Below the pieces are notes generated by a model, which saw only the letters and a program-made list of their open reading frames with translations, made no database searches and had not been told where the DNA came from. Made by a program: the position numbers and the translations under genes. Below are positions 29,496 through 38,127 of a stretch of DNA of 64,000 nt, piece after piece. The number at the start of each line of letters is the position of its first letter. The first letter of the stretch is position 1. The DNA is from Rickettsia akari str. Hartford (GTDB taxonomy: Bacteria; Pseudomonadota; Alphaproteobacteria; Rickettsiales; Rickettsiaceae). The DNA lies in contig NC_009881.1 of assembly GCF_000018205.1 (NCBI RefSeq), positions 930,001-994,000 of the forward strand, read 5' to 3'.

Positions 29496-30782
29496 ATGCC
29501 TTATTTATTAGCGGTTACCGCAGCTATTCTGCTTATTTTACTAGCTTTAATCATCTTATTTTATGTAAAAACTAAAACCTTAAAAAGGCAACTACAATTC
29601 TTATCAGAGCAGAATTTAGAAATTAGCAATAACAACCAATTATTGCACCAAGAAAAAATAGGATGTTTGCAAAAAATTGAGCAATTGAAGTGCAAAGTAG
29701 AATATCAAGAACAGACTATTAAGGATTCAAAAAAAATAAGAGAAGAATCATTTTCATCGGCTAAAGCTGCTTTATTTGACCTTGGGAAAGATTTGTCCAA
29801 GCAATTAATAGAGATACATAAAATGGAAAACACAGCGACAAGAGAGCTGGCCGAGCAAAATATCGCTACTGCTTCAGGAAAATTTAATAGCGAGTTTGAG
29901 AGATTGATTACTATGGTAGGAGCATTACATAAAGATATAGAGCAATCAAAAGATACCGTTGATTTGATAAAACAGTCGCTACTTTCTCCTATCGGTGCGG
30001 GGTTACTTGCTGAAATTACGCTTGAAAATATCCTAAAATCGTCAGGCTTACGTCCTAACCTAGATTTCATTATGCAATACGGTCTGACTACAACAGATAG
30101 CGGGAAGCTAAGACCTGATGCTATTATTTTTCTTCCTTCCGATAATTTAATGGTCATTGATTCCAAAGCTTCAAAGTTTCTAGTTAATGAGCAGGATAAT
30201 AGCGGGAATCTCAGCAAAACTATGAATTATCATTTAAAATCTCTAGCTAATAAAGACTATGCTGCAAATATTGTAACTAATCTAAACAAAAAGGATCAGA
30301 ACTTTAACAACGTTATTACTTTAATGTTTTTACCAACTGAACAAGCGGTCGAGAAAGTCATTGCAGCCGACCATGAATTTTTACAGAAAGCTTGGCGCTG
30401 TAATATCTTTCCAGTAGGACCTGCTGGGCTTATGAATATGCTATCATTTGCAAAATTTCAAATTACCGACCATCGTCGTTCAGAAAATTATAAGGTAATC
30501 ATTGAAGAAGTAAGAAAACTATTAAGCTCTATAGGTACTATGGCTGATTATTCTCAAAAGATCGGTAATAATATACAAAATATGGTTACTAATTATGATA
30601 AATTTGCTGCCTCGTTTAATCGTAATTTTATGTCAAGAGTGAAGAACATTAACAAGCTTGGCATTGATTCAGGAAATAAAGCAATGCCTGCGGCCTTAGA
30701 GCGTTATCAAATCGTTTCCTCTAAATCTGAGATTATCGAAGTAGAAGCCGCAAATCCACCACAAATAGAAGAAAAATTATAG
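29496..30782 (+). CDS. rmuC: DNA recombination protein RmuC
   Basis: 428 residues. An N-terminal membrane anchor (LAVTAAILLILLALIILFYV, residues 5-24) is followed by a coiled coil to about residue 180, then the restriction-nuclease-like RmuC domain. That domain has LLAEITLENILKSSGLRPN, the catalytic-like PDAIIFLPSDNLMVIDSKAS and NIFPVGPAGLMNMLSFAKFQ. RmuC limits inversions at short inverted repeats in E. coli, which is notable in a genome full of palindromes. Stands alone. Confidence 0.95.
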   Translation: MPYLLAVTAAILLILLALIILFYVKTKTLKRQLQFLSEQNLEISNNNQLLHQEKIGCLQKIEQLKCKVEYQEQTIKDSKKIREESFSSAKAALFDLGKDLSKQLIEIHKMENTATRELAEQNIATASGKFNSEFERLITMVGALHKDIEQSKDTVDLIKQSLLSPIGAGLLAEITLENILKSSGLRPNLDFIMQYGLTTTDSGKLRPDAIIFLPSDNLMVIDSKASKFLVNEQDNSGNLSKTMNYHLKSLANKDYAANIVTNLNKKDQNFNNVITLMFLPTEQAVEKVIAADHEFLQKAWRCNIFPVGPAGLMNMLSFAKFQITDHRRSENYKVIIEEVRKLLSSIGTMADYSQKIGNNIQNMVTNYDKFAASFNRNFMSRVKNINKLGIDSGNKAMPAALERYQIVSSKSEIIEVEAANPPQIEEKL

Positions 30783-30789
30783 AGGTATA

Positions 30790-31055
30790 CTATAACTTTA
30801 CCTATAATGCTCATAACGGATAATTTGTGGTGGATTCATAAATATCCTTGCATTATGCTTAGAACGCATACACTCATGCAGATACACATGTTCGCAATCG
30901 TCTTTTATAGAATCGTAAAAACAGTTTTCGAAGAATTGTCGTTTATATGGCAAGACTCTTAAAACACGCATTTACCGGTAGTAAATCTGAATCCGGAGGA
31001 TATATTTTCTGCATTAGAAGAAGGTTTTCCGTATCAAAATAACTCTTACCGGTTT
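30790..31055 (-). pseudogene. Decayed coding remnant next to the glycosyltransferase relic
   Basis: The reverse strand shows sense-like pieces in changing frames: YDAFTLRNEAFSYTPHEY, KSYFDTENLLLMQKIYPPDS, then LPYKRQFFENCFYDSIKDDC and CEHVYLHECMRSKHNARIFM. Too short to assign. It probably belonged to the 3' part of the neighbouring glycosyltransferase or to the next gene of the same cluster. Confidence 0.4.
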
Positions 31056-32304
31056 TTATGCTATACTCATGTGGTGTATAGGAAAATGCTTCATTACGCA
31101 ATGTGAAAGCATCATACATTTGCCCTGTGGGATATTATTATGCATATTAGCTACGTGTGTAAGGATTTGTTCCATAGTAAATTTATCGAGATACATCTTA
31201 TGAGCTTTGTTGCCTTTTCATAAGCTTCTTCACGATGAGACTTCAGCCATTCTAAATGCTGATTTATTTGAGAGTATATTTCCTCAGGAGATTTGTGTAA
31301 AGTTTCTATATTATAGTATATTATCACCAAAAGTTGCTTTTGCCCATGTCATTGCGTCAACAATTACCAATGCTGAAGCACTCACAAGTTCTAAAACTTG
31401 TACAGAAGGAAAGTTATCCATAATATGATCTTCTGAATGCAATGCTAAACCAATACCACTTTTTCTTATTGTATAAACAAATAACTGAGCGTCATAAGGT
31501 ATAAATCCTCTATATGAATTAAGCAGTAACAAACCTGCTCTAGGACCATACATATCTACATCATTACGTTTATCAAGTAGTTTATATAATTTTTTATATT
31601 TGAGACCAGAGCGAGTATTATCCCAATTATAATCACACATAAATAACCTCGAATCATTAATTTTAATAAACTCTGTTTTAGGTCGTGAAAACTTGAAACC
31701 AATTATAGGTATGGCAATATCTTCATAATATTGATTAATTTTTTTTAAAATCCGTAACAGCAACTAATCCATAAGATTTAATAGGTTTAAGACAATAATA
31801 GGGAACCAAAGCAATATCTATCAAATATTTAGCATTATTTCTCAGACAAGGAAAATGTAAAATAACATAGTGTCTAATATCCACAACCTTAGCAAAATCA
31901 CCTGCGGATATAGTAACATCATGATTAAATTGCCTAACTATACTATACATTCTTAAAATATCTATCGGATGCATATTAGTGCTGATTACAGTAAATAATG
32001 ATTCCCACCCAAGATTATTCATTGCTTGCTGTATCCTCATACATGCCAAACGATCATGCCTGCATAGTATTGCAATTCTGTAAGGAACATTTGGATTTTT
32101 AGGAAGCTGTACGATATAATTGTACTTTTCGCACTATTTCTGTAATGAAAGGGACAAAAAATTATAATAAAACCCCTGATATAGATCGTTGCGATATATA
32201 CCATTTTTTCCTAGATCATAAATTTCTAATAACAAATATATTGGTACTGCTAATAATATAAATGGAAAAATTAACACAAGTTTTGATTTATTTTGAATAC
32301 GCAT
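31056..32304 (-). pseudogene. Glycosyltransferase-like protein with N-terminal membrane anchor, decayed
   Basis: An ATG at 32302-32304 opens a hydrophobic N-terminus (LVLIFPFILLAVPIYLLLEI). After a shift, VPYRIAILCRHDRLACMRIQ and the open pieces 31735-32049 and 31311-31763 follow. They hold DMYGPRAGLLLLNSYRGFIP, SGIGLALHSEDHIMDNFPSV and ELVSASALVIVDAMTWAKAT. The pattern GIxLxLHSxxH...PSxxxxE...SA resembles CgeB/GT1-type glycosyltransferases (nucleotide-sugar side). Further shifts precede SPEEIYSQINQHLEWLKSHR. Several frameshifts make it dead. Family call moderate. Confidence 0.6.
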
Positions 32305-32387
32305 CAATACTATAAAAAAAGAAGTTAGTAATATTGTAATTTTTTATACTAGATTCTGTCTACTTTTAATAGAATAATCATAATTAA

Positions 32388-33010
32388 TCAAATGTCCATA
32401 GAACCTAGACATGGTACTTCTTCTGTAGGTTCAATATCAATAACTGTATCATCATTTGTGCCTGAGTCAATTTTATTAAGCCAAGTAATGGTAGTAGCAG
32501 TTTTCTCAGCAATATTTTTACCTACACTACTTATTGCATTACCAACATTTAAATCCGATATAGCAGTTGTGAAAACATCTATTAAAGTTGCAAGACTTAA
32601 GAAGTTTAAATCTTTAATAGACCCAAACATTATTAAGGGTACTATCGCTACAGTCAATCTTGCCGCATCATGATAGTAAAATTTTTGAAAAAACACATCA
32701 TTAGTTAATTTTTCGCCCTTTATTGCCACAATATGTTGATACTAATCAAAAAGCAAGACGTATTAATTTAACAGAAGTGGAGGCATAAAACATTGGATCT
32801 TCATAAAATTCTAATTCTGGATTATGAAAATACAAACAGATATAATCTAAAATCAGTGTGGCTATTGCCGAACACATAGCACTACTCTTCAATCCATGAT
32901 AGGTACTAATGTCTGATTCAATATTGTTAAAATCTATATCTTGATTGATAAGTTTATTATATATTGACTAAAGTTTTATTTGCGTATTATTATCTTGTTT
33001 AGAATATTTA
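32388..33010 (-). pseudogene. Broken gene of unknown function
   Basis: Upstream piece: IINLINQDIDFNNIESDIST, HGLKSSAMCSAIATLILDYI and HNPELEFYEDPMFYASTSVK, ending at a TGA near 32745. One frame away follows an open piece 32388-32729 (113 codons from GTG) with NDVFFQKFYYHDAARLTVAI and LSLATLIDVFTTAISDLNVG. Together about 200 codons of one protein with hydrophobic helices. I do not recognise it. It converges on the SDR/DoxX relic. Confidence 0.45.
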
Positions 33011-33014
33011 TATA

Positions 33015-33841
33015 GTCACTGAAAATATAGCTTGGGTGATTGTACAGCCATCTCTTGTTAACGCAAGTGGTTGTTACGGTGGTACCTCACTATTTAGGCA
33101 TATTGCAATATTACCATACTTTATTCCTTTAATAGGCGATTGTTTGCAACAATTTCAACCTATTCATATTGATGATTTAACGAAAGTAATTATTCACTGT
33201 ATAGAAATGGAATGGAAAATCTACAAATTATTAAGAATAGTTGAACCAGAATAGTTACCATGAAGGATATCTTGCTTGGATTTAGAAGATGGCTTGGAGT
33301 TAATACTGGAAGACTAATTAAAATTCCTCTAATATTCATCAAAATAGCAGATAAATTAGAGAATTTTCTAAACATAGGACCCATTAATTCTACTGCGTAT
33401 AATATATTATTTCAACCTAATATTGCTGATAAAAAAAGATTTTATCAATTTTACTTCTATAATCCCTAGAAACTTGCAACAAGGTTTTGCAACCGAACCT
33501 TTAACCGTACAATCCCCATATGGCACGCTATGCTTTATTTGCTAAAACCTGTGATAACAATTGTCTTATGGCTATTTTGTATAATGACAGGAATTATTGC
33601 AAGCATTTTTTCTTATGATGCTAGTATGCACATTATAATATCACTAGGATTTGATAAACCAATAGCACATTACATATTATATGGAATCTGCTTTACGGAT
33701 ATTATTCTTGGAATTCTACTAATTATCAAAAATAAGATAAGTAGAATATGTAGTTTACAAATTTTAATCCTAACTTATACTCTACTATTAACATATCTTA
33801 AACCAATATTGTTGCTAGATCCGCTTGGTCCGATATTTTAA
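33015..33841 (+). pseudogene. SDR (NAD-binding epimerase-like) protein with C-terminal DoxX-like domain, 5' truncated
   Basis: Pieces in order are TENIAWVIVQPSLV, FIPLIGDCLQQFQPIHIDDL (the conserved VHVDDL-type site), LGFRRWLGVNTGRLIKIPLI, and, after shifts, a DoxX-like four-helix membrane part (33530-33841, LKPVITIVLWLFCIMTGIIA and following). The Rossmann N-terminus is missing. Such SDR-DoxX proteins are often followed by a DUF2269 gene, as here. At least two frameshifts plus truncation. Confidence 0.7.
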
Positions 33842-33898
33842 AAATATTCCAATAATATTACTTACTTTAGTATTAATGGCGATAGAACGAGATAAATA

Positions 33899-34360
33899 AT
33901 GGATTATCTTTTTATAAAAACTATTCATATTATTAGCTCTACCATTTTATTTGGTACTGGAATCGGTACTGCTTTTTTTATGTAGTTGGCAAATAAAATC
34001 GGCGATTTGAATGCAAAGGCATATGCAGCTCGCACTACAGTTATAGCTTATCTTCTTTTTACTACTCCAACTGTGATAATTCAACCGGTGAGCGGCATAG
34101 TCAATATGCTGGGTTATAATTATTCTAATTTATGGCTTATCTTAACTTATATCGGATACATAATCGCCGGTAGTTGTTGGCTTCCGGTATTATGGATTCA
34201 AACTCAACTACGAAATATGGCACTTGAAGCATGAAAGCAGCGAACTCCCTTACAGGAAAAATATTATAAATTATTTAAATAATGGTTCTAGCTATGCTGG
34301 CAAGCATTTATCAGTTTTATTATTACTTTTTTCTTAATTGTATTAAACCCTTATAGTACT
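33899..34360 (+). pseudogene. DUF2269 membrane protein, nonsense-mutated
   Basis: An ATG at 33899 opens MDYLFIKTIHIISSTILFG and runs to codon 29. There a TAG at 33983-33985 replaces what is probably Trp (FFM-stop-LANKIGDLNAKAYAA). The frame continues to TGA near 34232-34234 (MALEA-stop-KQRTPLQEKYYKLFK), again probably a former Trp, then breaks up. DUF2269 proteins are 4-helix membrane proteins of about 150 residues paired with SDR-DoxX proteins. Both partners are dead here. Confidence 0.8.
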
Positions 34361-34379
34361 AGTTTAGGATAACTATTCG

Positions 34380-34482
34380 GTGTCATCCCGTGGCTTGTAC
34401 CACGGTATCTAAAGAACAGCTTAAAGTACCAATAATTTTAGTCTTTTTAACTGGATACCGTGGTCAAGCCACGGGATGACAC
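34380..34482. repeat. Family B palindromic repeat, best preserved copy
   Basis: GTGTCATCCCGTGGCTTG(TA)CCACGG at the left and ACTGGATACCGTGGTCAAGCC ACGGGATGACAC at the right form nested perfect hairpins. The core has AAGTACCAATAATTTTAGTCTTT. It lies downstream of clpX. Confidence 0.85.
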
Positions 34483-34544
34483 CTAATGCGTTTTTCGATA
34501 CACGCAGGCAAGTCCGTAAGAATTACATAGCGAGGAAACAATAT

Positions 34545-35822
34545 TTACGCTGGTATATCTTCAATCATCGATTGTTTTTTGTTTGATTTTGTAGAAATAA
34601 GAGATGTCATTATCGGTTCTACTAAGCCGTTAACTACCTCTTTTGTAATAGTAACACGCTGTTTTTTTAGCTCAGCAACTTTATACATACTATCAAGCAA
34701 AAGATGCTCAAGTATTGAACGAAGCCCTCTTGCTCCAGTCTTTTTAGCCAAAGCTTTTTCAGCAATAGCTTCTAGTGCAGAATTTTCAATTACAAGCTCA
34801 GTATCATCAAGCTCAAATTGTTTCTTATATTGCTTTACTATGGCGTTCTTAGGCTTAGTGAGAATTGTAATTAAAGCTTCTTTGTCTAACTCATCTAAAG
34901 TAGTAACGATGGGTAACCTACCGATAAATTCAGGGATTAAACCGAATTTAGTTAAATCCTCAATCTCTAGGGATTTAAGAATCTCACTATTATTTTTCTC
35001 TTTATCTATATTTACGTTAGCTGCAAAGCCTATAGAACTATGATTAGTTCTTGAGGTTATAATGCTATCAACCCCCATAAAAGCACCACCACAAATAAAT
35101 AAGATATTTGAAGTATCTAACTGTACGAAATCTTGTTGCGGGTGTTTCCTACCGCCTTGAGGAGGCACAGAAGCAACTGTGCCTTCCATAATTTTAAGTA
35201 ATGCCTGCTGTACTCCTTCGCCCGATACATCACGTGTAATAGAAGGATTCTCTGATTTACGTGCAATTTTATCAACTTCGTCAATATAAATTATACCTTT
35301 TTGTGCTTTTGCTATATTAAACTCAGCTGCTATCAATAAGCGTAGTAATATATTCTCAACATCTTCACCAACATAACCGGCTTCCGTTAAAGAAGTAGCA
35401 TCCGCCATAGTAAAAGGTACGTCTAGAATTTTAGCAAGCGTTTGAGCAAGTAAAGTTTTGCCTGAACCGGTAGGACCAATCAATAAAATATTTGACTTAT
35501 TAAGCTCAACGTCATTATTGCCGGATTGTACATATTCAAGTCGCTTATAATGGTTATAAACCGCTACTGCTAAAATCTTTTTAGCTTGGTCTTGCCCAAC
35601 TACGTAATCGTTTAGAATTGCACATATTTTTTGCGGTGTTGGAATTGAAGAAGTAATTTGCTTTAACGCAACTCTACTTTCTTCTTTCATAATATCCGTA
35701 CATAAATCTATACATTCATCACAAATAAATACTGCAGGACCTGCTATCAGTTTTTTTACTTCATGTTGTTTTTTACTACAAAACGAACAAATCAATTCTT
35801 TTTTATCAGCTTCTACTACCAT
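34545..35822 (-). CDS. clpX: ATP-dependent Clp protease ATP-binding subunit ClpX
   Basis: Hexameric AAA+ unfoldase feeding ClpP; 425 residues, standard length. The N-terminal C4 zinc-binding domain (CSFCSKKQ ... CDECIDLC) comes first, then Walker [16 protein letters not shown], pore loop [15 protein letters not shown], Walker [13 protein letters not shown], the RKH-like loop region [12 protein letters not shown] and sensor 2 [10 protein letters not shown]. No clpP lies in the window. A hairpin repeat sits directly upstream. Confidence 0.98.
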   Translation of the reverse strand: MVVEADKKELICSFCSKKQHEVKKLIAGPAVFICDECIDLCTDIMKEESRVALKQITSSIPTPQKICAILNDYVVGQDQAKKILAVAVYNHYKRLEYVQSGNNDVELNKSNILLIGPTGSGKTLLAQTLAKILDVPFTMADATSLTEAGYVGEDVENILLRLLIAAEFNIAKAQKGIIYIDEVDKIARKSENPSITRDVSGEGVQQALLKIMEGTVASVPPQGGRKHPQQDFVQLDTSNILFICGGAFMGVDSIITSRTNHSSIGFAANVNIDKEKNNSEILKSLEIEDLTKFGLIPEFIGRLPIVTTLDELDKEALITILTKPKNAIVKQYKKQFELDDTELVIENSALEAIAEKALAKKTGARGLRSILEHLLLDSMYKVAELKKQRVTITKEVVNGLVEPIMTSLISTKSNKKQSMIEDIPA

Positions 35823-35850
35823 TAACTTTCTTTTTTATGTTTATACTCAC

Positions 35851-35882
35851 TGTCATCACGTGTCTTGACCACGGGATGACAG
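35851..35882. repeat. Short family B hairpin
   Basis: CTGTCATCACGTGTCTTGACCACGGGATGACAG forms an imperfect hairpin between the GNAT gene and clpX, which read the same way. It would lie in the spacer RNA of both. Confidence 0.65.
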
Positions 35883-35888
35883 TACAAT

Positions 35889-36440
35889 TCATACAACCCT
35901 ACCATACATATAATAATCTTTATGCTCATTTGCAACTATTTCGTATTTCTTAAGGATTCCCTCCCTAGCAAAACCGCATCTCTCAAGAAGATTACTTGAA
36001 CGCAAATTATCAGTAATTACTGTTGCTTGGACTCTTACAATGCCTATATAATCAGCAAATTTTAAAATATTCTTTATAGATTTTAACATCATACCTTGAC
36101 CCCAAAAATTAGGATCTAGGTCATAACTTATCTCTGCTCTATGATGTTCTAGATTTATTATATTAAAACCGGCAGTACCTATTAATTTATTATCGTCTTT
36201 AAGGGCAATTCCCCAATAAACGCTTCTATGATTTTTATATAAACTAGACCAATAACGTATTTCTTCTCTAGCTTCTTCTAAGTCTTTAGGTCTATTACTA
36301 TCAGTTATATAAATAGCCATTTCCGACTTACTCATATAATGAAAATAATCTTGTACATCACTTTCCACTAATTCCCTTAGTACTATATTTTCTAAATCAA
36401 GTACAGGAAAAGGCGCATATAAATATCCTCTATCTATCAT
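35889..36440 (-). CDS. GNAT-family N-acetyltransferase (RimJ/RimL-like)
   Basis: 183 residues, single GNAT domain. LRELVESDVQDYFHYMS near the N-terminus is the usual RimJ/RimL opening. SVYWGIALKDDNKLIGTAGF covers strands 3-4, the acetyl-CoA loop is DPNFWGQGMMLKSIKNILKF, and the C-terminal VQATVITDNLRSSNLLERCG carries the conserved N...S..LLE..GF pattern. The substrate could be a ribosomal protein N-terminus or a small molecule; the sequence does not decide. Likely transcribed with clpX. Confidence 0.88.
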   Translation of the reverse strand: MIDRGYLYAPFPVLDLENIVLRELVESDVQDYFHYMSKSEMAIYITDSNRPKDLEEAREEIRYWSSLYKNHRSVYWGIALKDDNKLIGTAGFNIINLEHHRAEISYDLDPNFWGQGMMLKSIKNILKFADYIGIVRVQATVITDNLRSSNLLERCGFAREGILKKYEIVANEHKDYYMYGRVV

Positions 36441-36457
36441 AATACTTCAAGTCGTTA

Positions 36458-36569
36458 TACTGCTTGTATTGCATATTTTGATAGGCGAGTGAGCGGAGCG
36501 TACACATAGCACGTGAGCATCACGAGTCCTTGATAAAAAGAAAGAGCAATTCTTGAAATACAAGCAGTA
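36458..36569. repeat. Palindromic repeat, family C
   Basis: TACTGCTTGTATT at the left and AATACAAGCAGTA at the right are perfect 13-bp inverted ends. Inside are GCGGAGCGTACACATAGCACGTGAGC and a pair of imperfect inner arms. It lies between queC and the GNAT gene. Confidence 0.75.
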
Positions 36570-36573
36570 TTTA

Positions 36574-37257
36574 TCATACATATTTAATTGGGTCTTGTAT
36601 ATTATTCTTTTTAAAAGCATCAAGCCTTATCATGCAAGCAAGGCAATTACCGCAAGATGAATCATCTTCAGTAGGTTCATAACATGATATAGTATTTTTG
36701 TAATCTACACCAAGCTTAAGACCTGTTCTAATTATTTGCTCTTTAGTCATATCAATTAAAGGCGTATGAATAGTAATTTTTTGACCCTGTATTCCAATAC
36801 TGGTTGCTAAATTTGCCATTTTTTCAAAAGATTTAATATATTCAGGACGACAATCAGGATAATTTGCTGAATCGCTTGTATGCACACCTATAAAAATATC
36901 TTTTGCTCCTATTACTTCTGCATACCCTAGTGCATAGCTTAAAAATATCGTATTACGAGAAGGCACGTAAGTAACCGGCACATCTTCAGGTACTGCGTTT
37001 ACATCATGATAATGCGGAACATCTATATTATCGTCGGTTAAAGCAGAACCACCGAAAGCTCGTAAATCTATATCAACAATCTTATGCTGCTTGACGTTAT
37101 ATTCTTTTATAAGCTCCTTAACTTTCCGAAGCTCTGCATTATTACGTTGTCCGTAATTAAAACTCATAGAATGAATTTCATACCCTATTTCTCTTGCCAT
37201 TGCAAGAACCGTAGCAGAGTCTGCCCCGCCGCTAACTAACATAACTGCTTTTTTCAT
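36574..37257 (-). CDS. queC: 7-cyano-7-deazaguanine synthase
   Basis: Makes preQ0, precursor of queuosine in tRNA. 227 residues. The PP-loop ATP site is [13 protein letters not shown] (residues 9-21). The conserved [19 protein letters not shown] and [18 protein letters not shown] are present, and the C-terminal zinc site has four Cys (Cys190-203 region, CYEP...SCGNCLAC). The start ATG overlaps the end of the hicB reading frame, so queC probably lies downstream of a former hicAB operon. Confidence 0.96.
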   Translation of the reverse strand: MKKAVMLVSGGADSATVLAMAREIGYEIHSMSFNYGQRNNAELRKVKELIKEYNVKQHKIVDIDLRAFGGSALTDDNIDVPHYHDVNAVPEDVPVTYVPSRNTIFLSYALGYAEVIGAKDIFIGVHTSDSANYPDCRPEYIKSFEKMANLATSIGIQGQKITIHTPLIDMTKEQIIRTGLKLGVDYKNTISCYEPTEDDSSCGNCLACMIRLDAFKKNNIQDPIKYV

Positions 37258-37597
37258 TGTTTACCGATAAAGTTAATTTTTGGAATACTAGAGCATTTAA
37301 ACTAATTTTTGCTCTAAGTGCTTCAAGTACTAAAGCTCGATACACACGTTTATCTACTCTAACATTAAACTGCCCGCTATACTCTTGCCTAGAGGGTGCT
37401 AAAGTAATAGATTGATTATGACTTATATAACTTTCTTTTATTAAAGTCCAAGCTTGTTGTAATTATTGTAGTGCTTTTTCAGGTGCATTGCCAAAAGCCG
37501 ATACGTTCAGTAGCTCTTCAAATCTTGCTAGCCGATCTCCATCCGTATCTTTAAAAAGCTCTATAGTAAACCCGTCAAATGCGTCATTTGTTTTCAT
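37232..37597 (-). pseudogene. hicB: hicB-type antitoxin, interrupted by a stop
   Basis: An ATG at 37595-37597 (after AGGAAAG) reads MKTNDAFDGFTIELFKDTDG and LARFEELLNVSAFGNAPEKA to a TAA at 37463. The same frame then continues WTLIKESYISHNQSITLAPS and GQFNVRVDKRVYRALVLEAL, a ribbon-helix-helix-like end, to TAG 37232-37234. It reads as a HicB protein of about 120 residues with a single nonsense codon, probably a mutated Gln/Glu position. The first 44 residues may still be made. Confidence 0.7.
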
Positions 37598-37619
37598 CTT
37601 CCTTTCCTTTTTCAAAGTT

Positions 37620-37844
37620 TTAAAATTGTTGAACTTGATATTCTTGTGCAATATTTCCAAAAGTTTGAATAGATAATCTATCTCCTTTGGGTGAGTACCA
37701 AATCTGATGGCTACCTTTTTGTCTATCTTTAATCCAACCACACTTAGTCATTAAAGTATGACATTCAGAGAAACTGCATCCTTTAGGATTTTGTTTAGCT
37801 GTATTTATCAGTTTTATATACTGATTTATATTGTAACTATGCAT
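37620..37844 (-). CDS. hicA: HicA-like mRNA interferase toxin
   Basis: 74 residues. The core LMTKCGWIKDRQKGSHQIWY contains the GSHxxW motif with the catalytic His of the double-stranded-RNA-binding-like HicA fold. SPKGDRLSIQTFG follows, where the family usually has a PxHxxKEL-type end; the C-terminus is altered. It sits 22 nt upstream of hicB, the standard hicA-hicB order. Because the antitoxin carries a stop, this is either a silent relic or a toxin kept in check by a shortened HicB. Confidence 0.75.
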   Translation of the reverse strand: MHSYNINQYIKLINTAKQNPKGCSFSECHTLMTKCGWIKDRQKGSHQIWYSPKGDRLSIQTFGNIAQEYQVQQF

Positions 37845-37937
37845 AGTTACAATATATAAGTCAAATAATATATGTTAATACAATAAATATTCTTGACTAA
37901 ATCCTTCTGATAATCTAAATTTACGTTGTTAGTTTAT

Positions 37938-38015
37938 GGCGGGTGTAGCTCAGTTGGTTAGAGCATCAGGTTGTGGTTCTGAGGGTCACGGGTTCGAAAC
38001 CCGTCACTCGCCCCA
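37938..38015 (+). tRNA. tRNA-His (GTG)
   Basis: A cloverleaf folds from GGCGGGTG (including the extra 5' G-1 typical of tRNA-His) to CACTCGCC plus encoded CCA. D-loop GCTCAGTTGGTTAGAGC, anticodon stem-loop CAGGTTGTGGTTCTG with anticodon GTG, T-loop GGGTTCGAAACCC. One G-T wobble in the acceptor stem. It lies alone between hicA and an ABC exporter. Confidence 0.97.
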
Positions 38016-38033
38016 TATTTTTGGATTGTTGCC

Positions 38034-38118
38034 GTCATTGCGAGGAGCGAAGCGACGCAGCGATCTGGTACAAACGTCCTGGGGAGTGCGACACTCCTTT
38101 TAGTCACTTGCAATGACA
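38034..38118. repeat. Family D repeat
   Basis: CGTCATTGCGAGGAGCGAAGCGACGCAGCGATC ... GGAGTGCGACACTCC ... TTGCAATGACA. It fills the gap between tRNA-His and the ABC exporter and supplies a false upstream ATG to the latter. Confidence 0.75.
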
Positions 38119-38127
38119 TTTTTTCTT

